A stretch of 64,000 bases of DNA from JAYEHL01 sp041653935 (GCA_041653935.1 JBAZEO010000001.1:248001-312000), one strand, 5' to 3'; positions 8,422 through 17,000 are shown, numbered from the stretch's first letter. The notes: generated by a model not told the origin, from the letters alone. Made by a program: numbers and translations.

Positions 8422-9285
8422 TTAATGAATATACTTTCCTATTATGAGAGCTAAGTCCTTCTTTGTTTTGGGTGGTATCAGCGCGGGATCGGTCATAATA
8501 GCATTTTGGAGTGCACTGGCGCACTGGCAATCACGTTTATCGGGTATGCATCTCGCCGCTCTCTTGATGATTCGCTTTGACATGTCAGCGGTGCGTTTCA
8601 GGTTGGCGATCGCGATCTCTATAGTTACTTCCTCTTCGGTCTCATGCCACACATCGTAATCGGTGACACAGCCCAGGGTTGCATAGCATATCTCCGCCTC
8701 GCGAGCCAGTTTGGCCTCTGGCAGGGCGGTCATGCCGATAATGCTGGCGCCCCACGAGCGATAGAGATTGGACTCAGCCTTTGTGGAAAAAAGAGGCCCT
8801 TCCATTATAATATATGTTCCTTCGGGATGGACCTTTGCCCCTTCTTCGAGGGCTGATTTATACAGAATATCGCTGAGACACGGGCAGAACGGTCTGGCAA
8901 ATCCGACATGTGCGACTATACCTCCCGTGAAGAAGGAATTAACCCTGCTCTTGGTGCGGTCGATAAGCTGGTCGGGGACAACGAGATCCAGCGGGTGGAT
9001 GCTCTCCTTCAAACTGCCCACAGCGCTTACCGAGATGATCCAGTCCACTCCCAGAGACTTGAGCGCATAGATATTAGCCCTGGCAGGTATCTCGGTTGGG
9101 CTGACGAAGTGGCCTCTGCCGTGTCTCGGTAAGAAAGCGATTTCAGTTCCGTCGAGTGTTCCTACTATAATGGAATCGCTGGGTTTGCCGAACGGCGTCT
9201 TTGGTTTAACTTCTTCTATATTGGTCAATCCTTCAATCTCATATAATCCGGTGCCGCCGATAACGCCTATCTTAGCCTTGGGCAT
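8422..9285 (-). CDS. mtnP: S-methyl-5'-thioadenosine phosphorylase
   Basis: 287 aa. Phosphorolyses MTA, and in many organisms 5'-deoxyadenosine or adenosine, to adenine and a (deoxy)ribose 1-phosphate. Phosphate-binding motifs GGTGLYEIEG and PRHGRGH and the ribose motif SAVGSL are present. The TDYDVWHE motif has the Asp that recognises the 6-amino group of adenine rather than the Asn of guanine/hypoxanthine enzymes. AGGAG precedes ATG 9285. Directly linked to mtnA, which takes the sugar product, and to adenine deaminase, which takes the base. Confidence 0.95.
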   Translation of the reverse strand: MPKAKIGVIGGTGLYEIEGLTNIEEVKPKTPFGKPSDSIIVGTLDGTEIAFLPRHGRGHFVSPTEIPARANIYALKSLGVDWIISVSAVGSLKESIHPLDLVVPDQLIDRTKSRVNSFFTGGIVAHVGFARPFCPCLSDILYKSALEEGAKVHPEGTYIIMEGPLFSTKAESNLYRSWGASIIGMTALPEAKLAREAEICYATLGCVTDYDVWHETEEEVTIEIAIANLKRTADMSKRIIKRAARCIPDKRDCQCASALQNAIMTDPALIPPKTKKDLALIIGKYIH

Positions 9286-9336
9286 ATGTTGTTCTCTCCT
9301 GTCTTGGTAGCTGTAATCGGGTTGTGTTTGCGGATA

Positions 9337-10374
9337 TTATTTCAAGTGACGCAACCGGTCGCTGTACGGCTCGTGCGATATTCCTTGCTCTGTAATTATA
9401 GCAGATATATAACGATGAGGAGTAATGTCGAAGGCGGGGTTGGCTACGTTGGCGCCGCGAGGGGCTATCGGAACCCCTTTGATATGTGTCACTTCTTCCG
9501 AAGGGCGCTCTTCTATCGGGATCATTTCGCCGGAAGCTATGGACAGGTCTATCGTGCTTGTCGGAGCCGCTACGTAGAATGGCACCCCGTTTTCCATCGC
9601 AAGCACGGCGATGTTGTATGTGCCGATCTTATTCGCGACGTCACCGTTGGCAACGATTCTGTCGGCTCCCACTATCACACAGTCGACTTTTCCTTTTGAA
9701 AGGAAGTATCCGGTCATCGTGTCGGTAATGAGAGTGAAGGGAATGCGATACCTGGTAAGTTCCCATGCGGTCAGGCGTGATCCCTGCAGCAATGGGCGTG
9801 TCTCACCGGCGAACACATGTATCTTTTTCCCGCTTTCCCACGCAGCTTTGATAACGCCGAGCGCGGTGCCGTATCCTGCCGCTAATGCTCCTGTATTGCA
9901 GTGGGTCATGATTGTATCGCCGTTCTTTATCAGCGAAGACCCATGAAGGCTTAGTGTCCTTTCCATCTCCTCATCTTCCGCATCTATCCTTTTCGCTTCC
10001 GCGACGAGAGCATTCTTTATCTCCTCGACTGTAGCGCCTTTTTTTGCTGCATTATTCATCCTTTTGAGGGCCCAGAACAGGTTCACTGCGGTGGGACGAG
10101 TGGCAGACAGATCATCGGATATGGCTCGCAACTCTGTAAGGAATTCCTTTTTCGATTTGTTCTTAAGACTATTTGCACCTAGTACTAGACCGTATGCGGC
10201 TGCGATGCCGATAGCCGGGGCGCCGCGCACCCTAAGCACCTTAATGGCTTCAACTACATCTCGATAATCTGAAAGCTCCAGATATAGTTCTTCTTGCGGA
10301 AGCTTCGTCTGGTCTATCAAACGAACTTTGCCTGATACCCATTCAACTGCTTTCAGTTCGGTTTTCTTTCTCAT
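9337..10374 (-). CDS. mtnA: S-methyl-5-thioribose-1-phosphate isomerase
   Basis: 345 aa. Isomerises methylthioribose 1-phosphate (or 5-deoxyribose 1-phosphate) to the ribulose form. Seen are RGAPAIGIAAAYG, the catalytic-Cys motif THCNTGALA and the Asp motif GADRIVANGDVANKIGTY, which separate MtnA from eIF2B subunits. No mtnB, mtnC or mtnD, nor a class II aldolase, follows in the operon, so the fate of the ketose phosphate (methionine salvage, DHAP shunt or export) must be decided elsewhere. Lies 18 bases downstream of adenine deaminase. Confidence 0.95.
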   Translation of the reverse strand: MRKKTELKAVEWVSGKVRLIDQTKLPQEELYLELSDYRDVVEAIKVLRVRGAPAIGIAAAYGLVLGANSLKNKSKKEFLTELRAISDDLSATRPTAVNLFWALKRMNNAAKKGATVEEIKNALVAEAKRIDAEDEEMERTLSLHGSSLIKNGDTIMTHCNTGALAAGYGTALGVIKAAWESGKKIHVFAGETRPLLQGSRLTAWELTRYRIPFTLITDTMTGYFLSKGKVDCVIVGADRIVANGDVANKIGTYNIAVLAMENGVPFYVAAPTSTIDLSIASGEMIPIEERPSEEVTHIKGVPIAPRGANVANPAFDITPHRYISAIITEQGISHEPYSDRLRHLK

Positions 10375-10392
10375 GCTTTGTACTTTCGCTGG

Positions 10393-12093
10393 TTATTCGA
10401 GTATCTTGAATTGCAGCACATCGACCAGTCCCTTGTCGGTTAGCCGCAGTTCCGGTATCACCGGCAACGCCAGGAATGATAGCGTTGCGAAAGGTGCCGC
10501 AAGCTTCGAACCTAGACCGGTGGCAGCCTTCTCCACTTGCTCTAGCGTCTTAACGACTTTATCGAGCGGTTGATCCGATAGCAGTCCGGCGATGGGAAGC
10601 GGAAGCGCGCCGAGCACTCTGCCATCGCTGACAACAACGAGCCCTCCGCCCAACACCTCGACCTTCTTTATTGCAGTATAGAGGTCTTTGTCATTTACAC
10701 CTACTGCAACAATGTTGTGGGAATCGTGAGCAATGGATGAAGCAAGTGCGCCGCGTTTTATGCCGAATCCTTTCACCAATCCCAGACCGATGTTACCGGT
10801 GGCTTTGTGGCGTTCCACAACGACGAGCTTTAAGATGTCGTGTTTCGTGTCAGCTACCACAGCACCGTCTTGTATTTTCGCTTTCTCGCTGATGCTTTTA
10901 GTGATTATCTGATTCGGTACGATCTCTATAACCGGATGATGCCATGTGTTCGCATCTATTTTAAGCCGTTCGATTTTAAACGGCTTCACTTTCATCGTAT
11001 GAGTCATTTGTGTATTTGTACGTATCGATGGTGCGAACAGTGATTTGCCGGCGCGGACTACCATCTTGCCGTGGTAGAATACCATCTCTGTTTTAAACCT
11101 GCGCAGATCGCTTAGGACGGCTATGTTCGCTATATATCCCGGGGCGATGGCGCCGACAGCAGGGATTCTGAAGCGTTCCGCTGTATTAATCGTAGCCAGC
11201 TGTATAGCGCGCACAGGGTCTAGTCCCAGCTTTATTGCCTTGCGCACTACCGCATCGATATCGCCGTCTCTCAGCAGGTCGGAGCAGCTTCGATCATCTA
11301 CAACAAAGACGCAACGTTTATAGGTTTTATCGGTAACCAGCGGCAGCAGTTCCTTAAGGTTCTTCTCCGACGACCCTTCGCGGATCATGACGTACATGCC
11401 TTTACGTAGCTTCTCTTGCGCCTCAGTGAGTTGAGTCGATTCGTGATCCGAGGTTATGCCACTGGAGATATAGGCATTCAAATCCTTACCGCCAAGCCCT
11501 GGAGCGTGCCCGTCGATAACTTTGTCCTGAGACGCATTGATTTTGGCCAAGACCTGGCCGTCGGCGAACAGAACGCCCGGGAAGTTCATCATCTCGCCTA
11601 AGCCTATAGTTTCATCAAAAGAAAGCATATGGCGCATATCATCTGATGTCAGACAAGCACCGGCGGTCTCAAGATGCGTTGCCGGGACGCAGGATGGAGC
11701 CATGAAGTAAAGATTGAGAGGTAGGGATTTAGCACAGCTTAGAATATATTTGACTCCGGCGATGCCTTTTACATTCGCGATCTCGTGGAGGTCTGTCACA
11801 ATCCCGGTGACGCCGCGTGGAACCACTGCCTCTGCATATCGTGCGAGATGCAGCATCGAACTCTCTATGTGAACATGGCCGTTGATAAGCCCGGGCGAAA
11901 CATACTTGCCTTTGAGATTGATTACCTCTTTGCTTTTGTCGTAATCGCCGATGCCGGCGATTCGGTTTCGCCAGATAGCTATGTTACCTTCCTCGATCTC
12001 TCCGCTAAAGGTATTTATTATCTTAGCGTTTGACAGGATCAGGTCGGCAGGGGCGATGCCGCGAGCCACAGCTATCAGTTTGTCTAGGTCCAT
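10393..12093 (-). CDS. ade: Adenine deaminase
   Basis: 566 aa. Amidohydrolase-fold enzyme that converts adenine to hypoxanthine and ammonia with a binuclear metal centre. The metal site is seen in GHVHIESSML, and the family's C-terminal domain is complete (AHDSHNIVAVG and GGLVVVSDG stretches). The start ATG 12093 directly abuts the TGA of the preceding phosphoribosyltransferase, and its GGAGG lies inside that gene's last codons, which implies translational coupling. The operon order gives a straight route from MTA or SAH breakdown: adenine to hypoxanthine to IMP. Confidence 0.95.
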   Translation of the reverse strand: MDLDKLIAVARGIAPADLILSNAKIINTFSGEIEEGNIAIWRNRIAGIGDYDKSKEVINLKGKYVSPGLINGHVHIESSMLHLARYAEAVVPRGVTGIVTDLHEIANVKGIAGVKYILSCAKSLPLNLYFMAPSCVPATHLETAGACLTSDDMRHMLSFDETIGLGEMMNFPGVLFADGQVLAKINASQDKVIDGHAPGLGGKDLNAYISSGITSDHESTQLTEAQEKLRKGMYVMIREGSSEKNLKELLPLVTDKTYKRCVFVVDDRSCSDLLRDGDIDAVVRKAIKLGLDPVRAIQLATINTAERFRIPAVGAIAPGYIANIAVLSDLRRFKTEMVFYHGKMVVRAGKSLFAPSIRTNTQMTHTMKVKPFKIERLKIDANTWHHPVIEIVPNQIITKSISEKAKIQDGAVVADTKHDILKLVVVERHKATGNIGLGLVKGFGIKRGALASSIAHDSHNIVAVGVNDKDLYTAIKKVEVLGGGLVVVSDGRVLGALPLPIAGLLSDQPLDKVVKTLEQVEKAATGLGSKLAAPFATLSFLALPVIPELRLTDKGLVDVLQFKILE

Positions 12094-12870
12094 TCAATCC
12101 TCCACGATGCAGATATCGGGCAACTGTCGGTATTCCTGGTTACAATCTATTCCATAGCCCACTACGAATTTGTCCGGAATGGTGATGCCGACATAGTCAA
12201 CAGTAATTTTCACCTTTCTGCGAGAGGGCTTATCCAGCAGGGCGCAGGTCTTGACGGAGGCCGGCTTGCGCTTTTTGACGTATTTTACAAAATGGCTTAT
12301 AGATAACCCTGTATCTACTATGTCATCGACAACGATTACATCTCTGCCTTCCACTGACGCTTGTAAGCCGTGTACCATCCTCACCTTGCCCGAGCTTACT
12401 TTCGCTGAGCCGTAGCTTGAGAGCCGTACGAAATCTATCTCAGCCGGTATATTTAAAAAACGGATGAGATCAGCCAAGAATACGAAAGAACCTTTCAGTA
12501 TCCCGATGATTAGAGGGCTCTTACCTTTATAGTCATTGTTTATCTCTTGCGCAAGTCTCCTGACTTCAAAAACAATCTCTTCTTTAGAAATAAGCACCTT
12601 CGGTTTTTTGTATGACGGTTCTGTCTCAGTACTGCATTCCTGTTGTTGAAATAACTCATCTTGTACGGGTTCGAGACGATCGTACCATTTGCATAGAGGG
12701 ACGCCGATAGCGGCAAACAGACAGTTATCCAGATGCATGCCAGAAACGCAGCCCTCCGCAGCATTTTCCTCGATCTCGCACCAATGCTCTTGGTAATCTT
12801 CTTCGGGGTCGTATTGTCCGAGTTTATGATGCGAGCATGTAGAACAACGAGCGGGACGCAAGAAATCCAT
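12094..12870 (-). CDS. hpt: Hypoxanthine phosphoribosyltransferase with N-terminal cysteine-rich domain
   Basis: 258 aa. Residues about 90-258 are a complete purine phosphoribosyltransferase (usually about 180 aa) with the PRPP loop VIVVDDIVDTG (178-188); it would turn hypoxanthine plus PRPP into IMP. Residues 1-85 are extra, with seven cysteines (9, 12, 31, 41, 50, 60, 79) starting with CSTC, suggesting a metal or iron-sulfur site. I chose ATG 12870 because GGAGG lies five bases before it and because the longer in-frame ATG at 12891 overlaps the promoter -10 box and would not be transcribed. First gene of the SAM/purine salvage operon. Confidence 0.85.
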   Translation of the reverse strand: MDFLRPARCSTCSHHKLGQYDPEEDYQEHWCEIEENAAEGCVSGMHLDNCLFAAIGVPLCKWYDRLEPVQDELFQQQECSTETEPSYKKPKVLISKEEIVFEVRRLAQEINNDYKGKSPLIIGILKGSFVFLADLIRFLNIPAEIDFVRLSSYGSAKVSSGKVRMVHGLQASVEGRDVIVVDDIVDTGLSISHFVKYVKKRKPASVKTCALLDKPSRRKVKITVDYVGITIPDKFVVGYGIDCNQEYRQLPDICIVED

Positions 12871-12889
12871 ACCATCCTCCGTAAGAGAC

Positions 12890-12918
12890 ATTATATTTAC
12901 TCTGTATCTATGTGTCTA
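12890..12918 (-). promoter_or_regulatory. Sigma70-like promoter of the hpt-ade-mtnA-mtnP operon
   Basis: On the minus strand: -35 TAGACA (12918-12913), 17-base spacer, perfect -10 TATAAT (12895-12890). Transcription should begin near 12883, giving a leader of about 13 bases that holds the GGAGG of hpt. It diverges from the promoter of the crotonase gene, ten bases away. Confidence 0.8.
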
Positions 12919-12927
12919 CTCTCTAGC

Positions 12928-12956
12928 TTGACACTATATGAATACTCGTTTATTAT
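12928..12956 (+). promoter_or_regulatory. Sigma70-like promoter of the crotonase gene at 12987
   Basis: -35 TTGACA (12928-12933), 17-base spacer, -10 TATTAT (12951-12956): a near-consensus promoter, with transcription expected near 12963. Lies between the two divergent transcription units. Confidence 0.8.
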
Positions 12957-12986
12957 CGCTAGTATCGTCCGTATCTGAGATGAGCT

Positions 12987-13730
12987 ATGAAATACAAAAC
13001 AATAAAATATAAGAAAAAAGGCCTTATCGCCTATATCATTCTGGATCTTCCAGAAAATGATTTCTCGATACGTGATTGCATGTTCACAGAGCTTTTAGAT
13101 GTATGCGATATTATAAGCCAAGATAATTCTATAAATGTTTTAGTTGTTAAAATTTCTGGAGAAACGCTCTCACTTGGAACAACACATGATGCTAATTCAA
13201 CGATATGTGAAGCTATTAACGCTGTTGCCGGCCTTGAAAAGATAGTCGTTGCTGTAATAAATGGTGACGCTATCGGTGAAGGCCTTGAATTAGCTCTTGC
13301 TTGTGATGTTCGCATAGCCAGCGATAGGTCTCGTTTTGCACTTCCGAGTGTTAGTAATGGAAGCATTCCCTCAAGCGGAGGCACTCAACGACTTCCTAGA
13401 TTGATAGGTCAAGCCAATGCCTTAGAACTTATTTTGACAGCCACTATGATTGATGCTGCGGAAGCTTTTCGAATTGGGCTTGTACAGAAAATCATTCCCT
13501 ACCAGGACATTGATAAAGAAGCCGATATCCTGATTAAGAAAATCGCGGAGAAAGCTCCTATTGCGCTGAGGTTTTGCAAAGAGGCTGTTAACAAAGGAAT
13601 GGACCTCGCTTTTGAGCAAGGATTGAGGCTTGAAGCCGATTTGTACTTTCTCATTCAGACTACAAGCGACAGAATGGAAGGAATCAAGGCGTTTTTAGAG
13701 AAGAGACCACCTACATTTAAAGGCGAATAA
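12987..13730 (+). CDS. Enoyl-CoA hydratase/isomerase family protein lacking one catalytic glutamate
   Basis: 247 aa, the normal crotonase length. The first catalytic Glu position is kept (Glu101 in EGLELALACD), as is the SSGGTQRLPRLIG stretch. The second one, normally PE in the FxxPE motif, is Ser121 (FALPSVSNG). Hydratases need both, so this may be another crotonase reaction (isomerase, hydrolase, decarboxylase) or a weak paralogue. The first oxyanion-hole region is also unusual (LSLGTTHD instead of AxxAGAD). The weak ribosome site GAGATGAG lies before ATG 12987. Followed by a second crotonase, a sirtuin and CoA-transferase genes. Confidence 0.85.
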   Translation: MKYKTIKYKKKGLIAYIILDLPENDFSIRDCMFTELLDVCDIISQDNSINVLVVKISGETLSLGTTHDANSTICEAINAVAGLEKIVVAVINGDAIGEGLELALACDVRIASDRSRFALPSVSNGSIPSSGGTQRLPRLIGQANALELILTATMIDAAEAFRIGLVQKIIPYQDIDKEADILIKKIAEKAPIALRFCKEAVNKGMDLAFEQGLRLEADLYFLIQTTSDRMEGIKAFLEKRPPTFKGE

Positions 13731-13831
13731 TAAGGTTCACCATAGATAGTAAACTATATACCATTTTAGGGCCTACATATATATGCACGATTAAGCAAAA
13801 TAAGCACCCCCTAATGTTTTGACAGTGATTG

Positions 13832-13840
13832 TGGTAAAAT
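13832..13840 (+). promoter_or_regulatory. Extended -10 promoter for the gene at 13847
   Basis: TGG followed by TAAAAT (13835-13840). The GTG start codon is exactly seven bases downstream, where transcription should begin, and no Shine-Dalgarno sequence precedes it, so the mRNA may be leaderless. A TTGACA at 13819-13824 is only ten bases away, too close to act as its -35. Confidence 0.55.
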
Positions 13841-13846
13841 AAATCT

Positions 13847-14608
13847 GTGAGTGGCTTCGAGACCATAATCTACGACAAGCACGACGGAATAGCAAGAATT
13901 ACGCTGAACCGTCCTCATGTGTTAAATCGATATAATGTCAAAATGCGTGACGAGCTATATGAAATTCTCTCTGCAATAAGAGATGATCCTGATGTGCAAG
14001 TAGTAATAATTAATGGCGCTGGGGATAAAGCCTTTTGTGTTGGCGCGGACCTGACGGAGTTTGGTACAGCGCCTTCACCTATAATAGCTCGGCGGGTGAG
14101 ATGGGAACGTGATGTTTGGGGTTTGTTAGGAAGCCTAAAGCAGCCTGTAATCGCTGCATTGCACGGATATGTGTTAGGCTCCGGGGTAGAAATAGCTTTG
14201 TTTTGCGATATTAGGATTGCTTCTAATGATGCAGTCTTTGGTGTTCCCGAAGTCGCGCTTGGTATGATCCCTGCAGCGGGAGGAAGCCAGACACTACCTC
14301 GTACTGTCGGTGTAGGAAAAGCTTTACAGTTGCTTCTAAGTTGCGATTATATAGATTCTGAAGAAGCTTTGAGGATTGGCCTTGTTAATAGGTTAGTTAG
14401 ACGTCAGGACTTAATATCTACGGCTGAAACGATGGCCAGAGGCATAAAGGCTAATAACAATGTGGCAGTACGATACGCAAAGGAAGCTATAAAGAGTGGG
14501 AGGGACTTACCCTTAGATCAAGGTTTATCGTTAGAAAAAAATATGGCAGATATTGTTAGAATATTAACCGGGAATGAGCCCCCAATTATGAGTGCTATTT
14601 ATACATAA
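13847..14608 (+). CDS. Enoyl-CoA hydratase
   Basis: 253 aa crotonase. Both catalytic glutamates are in place: GSGVEIALFCD and FGVPEVALGMIP, and the oxyanion stretch FCVGADLTEF is typical, so hydration of a 2-enoyl-CoA in beta-oxidation is a fair call. GTG start with no ribosome site; see the promoter entry. Upstream, 13731-13846 holds only this promoter. Substrate chain length cannot be inferred. Confidence 0.9.
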   Translation: MSGFETIIYDKHDGIARITLNRPHVLNRYNVKMRDELYEILSAIRDDPDVQVVIINGAGDKAFCVGADLTEFGTAPSPIIARRVRWERDVWGLLGSLKQPVIAALHGYVLGSGVEIALFCDIRIASNDAVFGVPEVALGMIPAAGGSQTLPRTVGVGKALQLLLSCDYIDSEEALRIGLVNRLVRRQDLISTAETMARGIKANNNVAVRYAKEAIKSGRDLPLDQGLSLEKNMADIVRILTGNEPPIMSAIYT

Positions 14609-14625
14609 GTGATTCTATCCAGGGT

Positions 14626-15417
14626 ATGAGAATGGGAAATCAGCTAAAAGGGGCCATATCGGAACAGCTAGTAGAGGCGGCAGCAAATCTGGTATTTGAT
14701 GCAAAGAAAATAGTAGCCTTTACCGGAACAGGGATAGCTAGTTCTACTCAGGTTCAGCAAGGAAAATCCTCTGGTAACCTTGAAGATGATTCGTTCCCCA
14801 AATTTCAAGGCGATCCTAATACAAGAAAAAGAAGCTGGCAGCTATGGACCATGTTTCATATGATAGAAACTTCGCAGCCTAATGCTGTGCACTATGCTAT
14901 AGCGGAAATATACAAAATGGGCAAGCTTGAATGTATCATAACTCAAAATGTGGACGGATTACATCAAAAGACAGGTATCCCTGATGATAAGTTAATTGAG
15001 CTTCATGGTTCATTAAGATGGTTGAAGTGTATTAATTGCGGGAAACGTTACCATATCTTGGACATCGCAAAGAAACTAGCCGAAGGTCAACATGATGAAT
15101 CTATTTGCTTGGATTGTGGAGGTAAGTTAAAGGCAGCTACTGTTTCCTTCGGTGAGCCTCCTTTGACAGAAGAGGTGAGCAAAGCTGAGAAGTTTTCACG
15201 GAATTGTGATTTGTTTATGCTGATTGGATCATCGTTAATGATATATCCAGCAGCATATATGCCTATATATGCTATTGAATCGGGTGCGAAGCTTATGATA
15301 ATTAATATGGGTACATTACAAATAGATGATAAGGCGGATGTCTTTATTCAAGGAGATGTAGGGAAAACATTATCAGCTGTTATCGATCAGGTTAAGAAGA
15401 AAATGGGTGCTTCTTAG
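14626..15417 (+). CDS. Sir2-family NAD-dependent deacylase, atypical NAD motif
   Basis: 263 aa sirtuin. Kept are the TQNVDGLHQKTG motif (QNVD 107-110), catalytic His127 in ELHGSL, four zinc cysteines (135, 138, 161, 164) and the SFGE and GSSL motifs. The usual GAGIS/PDFR nucleotide-loop is altered to GTGIASS (34-40) and the PDFR arginine is not seen. Sirtuins remove acyl groups from lysines with NAD; in an operon of CoA-ester enzymes the likely targets are acylated metabolic enzymes, an inference. It starts 17 bases after the crotonase with AGGG before ATG 14626. Confidence 0.82.
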   Translation: MRMGNQLKGAISEQLVEAAANLVFDAKKIVAFTGTGIASSTQVQQGKSSGNLEDDSFPKFQGDPNTRKRSWQLWTMFHMIETSQPNAVHYAIAEIYKMGKLECIITQNVDGLHQKTGIPDDKLIELHGSLRWLKCINCGKRYHILDIAKKLAEGQHDESICLDCGGKLKAATVSFGEPPLTEEVSKAEKFSRNCDLFMLIGSSLMIYPAAYMPIYAIESGAKLMIINMGTLQIDDKADVFIQGDVGKTLSAVIDQVKKKMGAS

Positions 15418-15507
15418 AACCTGTATATTTGAAATATCAGAGTATTGTAACAGAGTAATTTGAATCTAATATGCAGTCCAAATTCTACAAGGAGGGAAGT
15501 TAGAGAA

Positions 15508-16245
15508 ATGGTAGACAAGTCTGTCGCAACGCTAGAGGAGGCGATAGCTGACGTACAAGACGGAGCTATAATAGCAATCCCCGGATTCTTTGTTGCGGGC
15601 GTGCCTAGAGCATTGCTAAGGGGAATAATTGCAAAAGGTGTCAAGCACTTGACGTTGGCATGTGGATGTGGAGCACTGGTCGGGGCGAGGGAAGAATGTG
15701 AATTACTAGTTAAGAATGAGCAACTAGATAAGGTTATAGACTCGTATCCGCTCGATCGCTCAGCAACTAAAGGCGCAAGTAATCCGTTTGAACAGGCTGT
15801 CAGGGCGGGGAAGATAGAAGTCGAGATTTTCCCTATGGGTACGCTGGCAGAGAAATATAGAGCGGCGGGTGCAGGCATTCCCGCTTTTTATACACCGACG
15901 GGAGTGGGGACCGCCGTCGAAGGGAATATTACTAACATGTCCTATAATGTGAAAAAGGATAAGAAGATATTTGATGGCAGGGAATACATACTTGAATTCG
16001 CTTTAAAACCGGATTTCGCATTTGTGCACGCCTATAAGGGTGATAAAGAAGGCAATCTAAGATACAAAGGGACAGCGAGAAATTTTAATCACTGTATGGC
16101 ACAATCGGCGAAAATCACTATTGCTGAAGTCGAGAATCTTGTAGAACCTGGAGAGATAGACATTAATGATGTACATACGCCGGGCATATATGTAAAACGA
16201 ATAGTAAAAGTAGAACGTCCTAAATTTCATATCGGTATAGGTTAA
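15508..16245 (+). CDS. CoA-transferase, alpha subunit
   Basis: 245 aa, family I CoA-transferase subunit A (AtoD/PcaI/SCOT-type). The start of the domain (GAIIAIPGFFVAGVP) corresponds to the GFGLCGIP loop of these proteins, and the stretch LACGCGALVG is also family-like. I place the start at ATG 15508, after GGAGGG (15491-15496) and a closer GAGA; the frame is open further upstream to 15460 but those residues are not family-like. Forms a complex with the next gene, 16 bases on. Substrate (acetate, acetoacetate, or another acid) unknown. Confidence 0.87.
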   Translation: MVDKSVATLEEAIADVQDGAIIAIPGFFVAGVPRALLRGIIAKGVKHLTLACGCGALVGAREECELLVKNEQLDKVIDSYPLDRSATKGASNPFEQAVRAGKIEVEIFPMGTLAEKYRAAGAGIPAFYTPTGVGTAVEGNITNMSYNVKKDKKIFDGREYILEFALKPDFAFVHAYKGDKEGNLRYKGTARNFNHCMAQSAKITIAEVENLVEPGEIDINDVHTPGIYVKRIVKVERPKFHIGIG

Positions 16246-16261
16246 GAAGGGAGAGAATACA

Positions 16262-16951
16262 ATGGCTTCCGATAGCAAGATGAAAAAACTAGAAGGTATT
16301 CCTAGAGAGATGATTGCGCTTAGAGCCAGCAAGGAGTTGCAGGATGGCTGGTATGTTAATCTTGGCATAGGGATACCTACGCTTATAAGTGACTGGATAG
16401 AGGGAAGGGACATAATACTGCAAGCTGAGATAGGTATGATTAAATGCGGTCCTATGGCTACCGGCGATGCAGCAGACCAGGACTTAATAAATGCAAGTTC
16501 GCAGCCGATAACAGCGTTACCAGGGTCGGCATGTTTTGATATTGTGGAGTCATTTACTATGATACGCGGCGGCCACATGGATGCTATTGTAGTTGGCGCT
16601 CTGCAGGTCTCAGAGAAGGGTGACCTGGCTGGCTGGAACAATCCTGCTAGAGGGCTCACGATAGGTGTCATCGGCGGATCAATGGACCTGTGTGCTAATG
16701 CTAAGAGACTTATAGTTGCTATGGAACATACAACAACTACTGGAGAGCCAAAAGTACTTAGTAAGTGCACTTATCCCCTTACGGCAAAAGGTAAGGTAAA
16801 TATGATCATTACCGATCTGGCGGTAATGGAGGTGAGCTCTAAAGGGCTGTTGTTAAAAGAGATAGCTCCAGGCATAACAGTAGAACAGTTACAATCGGTA
16901 ACGGATGCAAAACTTATCGTAGCTCCTGGCTTAAAAGAGATAGAATTCTAG
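16262..16951 (+). CDS. CoA-transferase, beta subunit
   Basis: 229 aa, subunit B of the family I CoA-transferase. The nucleophile is probably Glu56 in LQAEIGMIKCGP; the classic motif is SENG, so the Asn neighbour is Ile here. The NLGIGIPTLI loop is typical. GGGAG-type site in AGAAGGGAGAG lies before ATG 16262. Moving CoA from acetyl- or another acyl-CoA onto a carboxylic acid would feed the crotonases next door and the acyl-CoA dehydrogenase at 30139. Ends before a strong bidirectional terminator. Confidence 0.88.
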   Translation: MASDSKMKKLEGIPREMIALRASKELQDGWYVNLGIGIPTLISDWIEGRDIILQAEIGMIKCGPMATGDAADQDLINASSQPITALPGSACFDIVESFTMIRGGHMDAIVVGALQVSEKGDLAGWNNPARGLTIGVIGGSMDLCANAKRLIVAMEHTTTTGEPKVLSKCTYPLTAKGKVNMIITDLAVMEVSSKGLLLKEIAPGITVEQLQSVTDAKLIVAPGLKEIEF

Positions 16952-17000
16952 TTTAAATATCGATCGGTTTTTTTAGCCTACAGATTACTGGTGAATATAA

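Noticed and set aside
12868..12891. ATG at 12891 as the start of the phosphoribosyltransferase gene
   Set aside because: It overlaps the promoter -10 box, lacks a ribosome site, and the ATG at 12870 has GGAGG at the right distance.
16057..16770. Long open frame on the minus strand across both CoA-transferase genes
   Set aside because: No ribosome site and no recognisable domain. The plus-strand genes are well supported.
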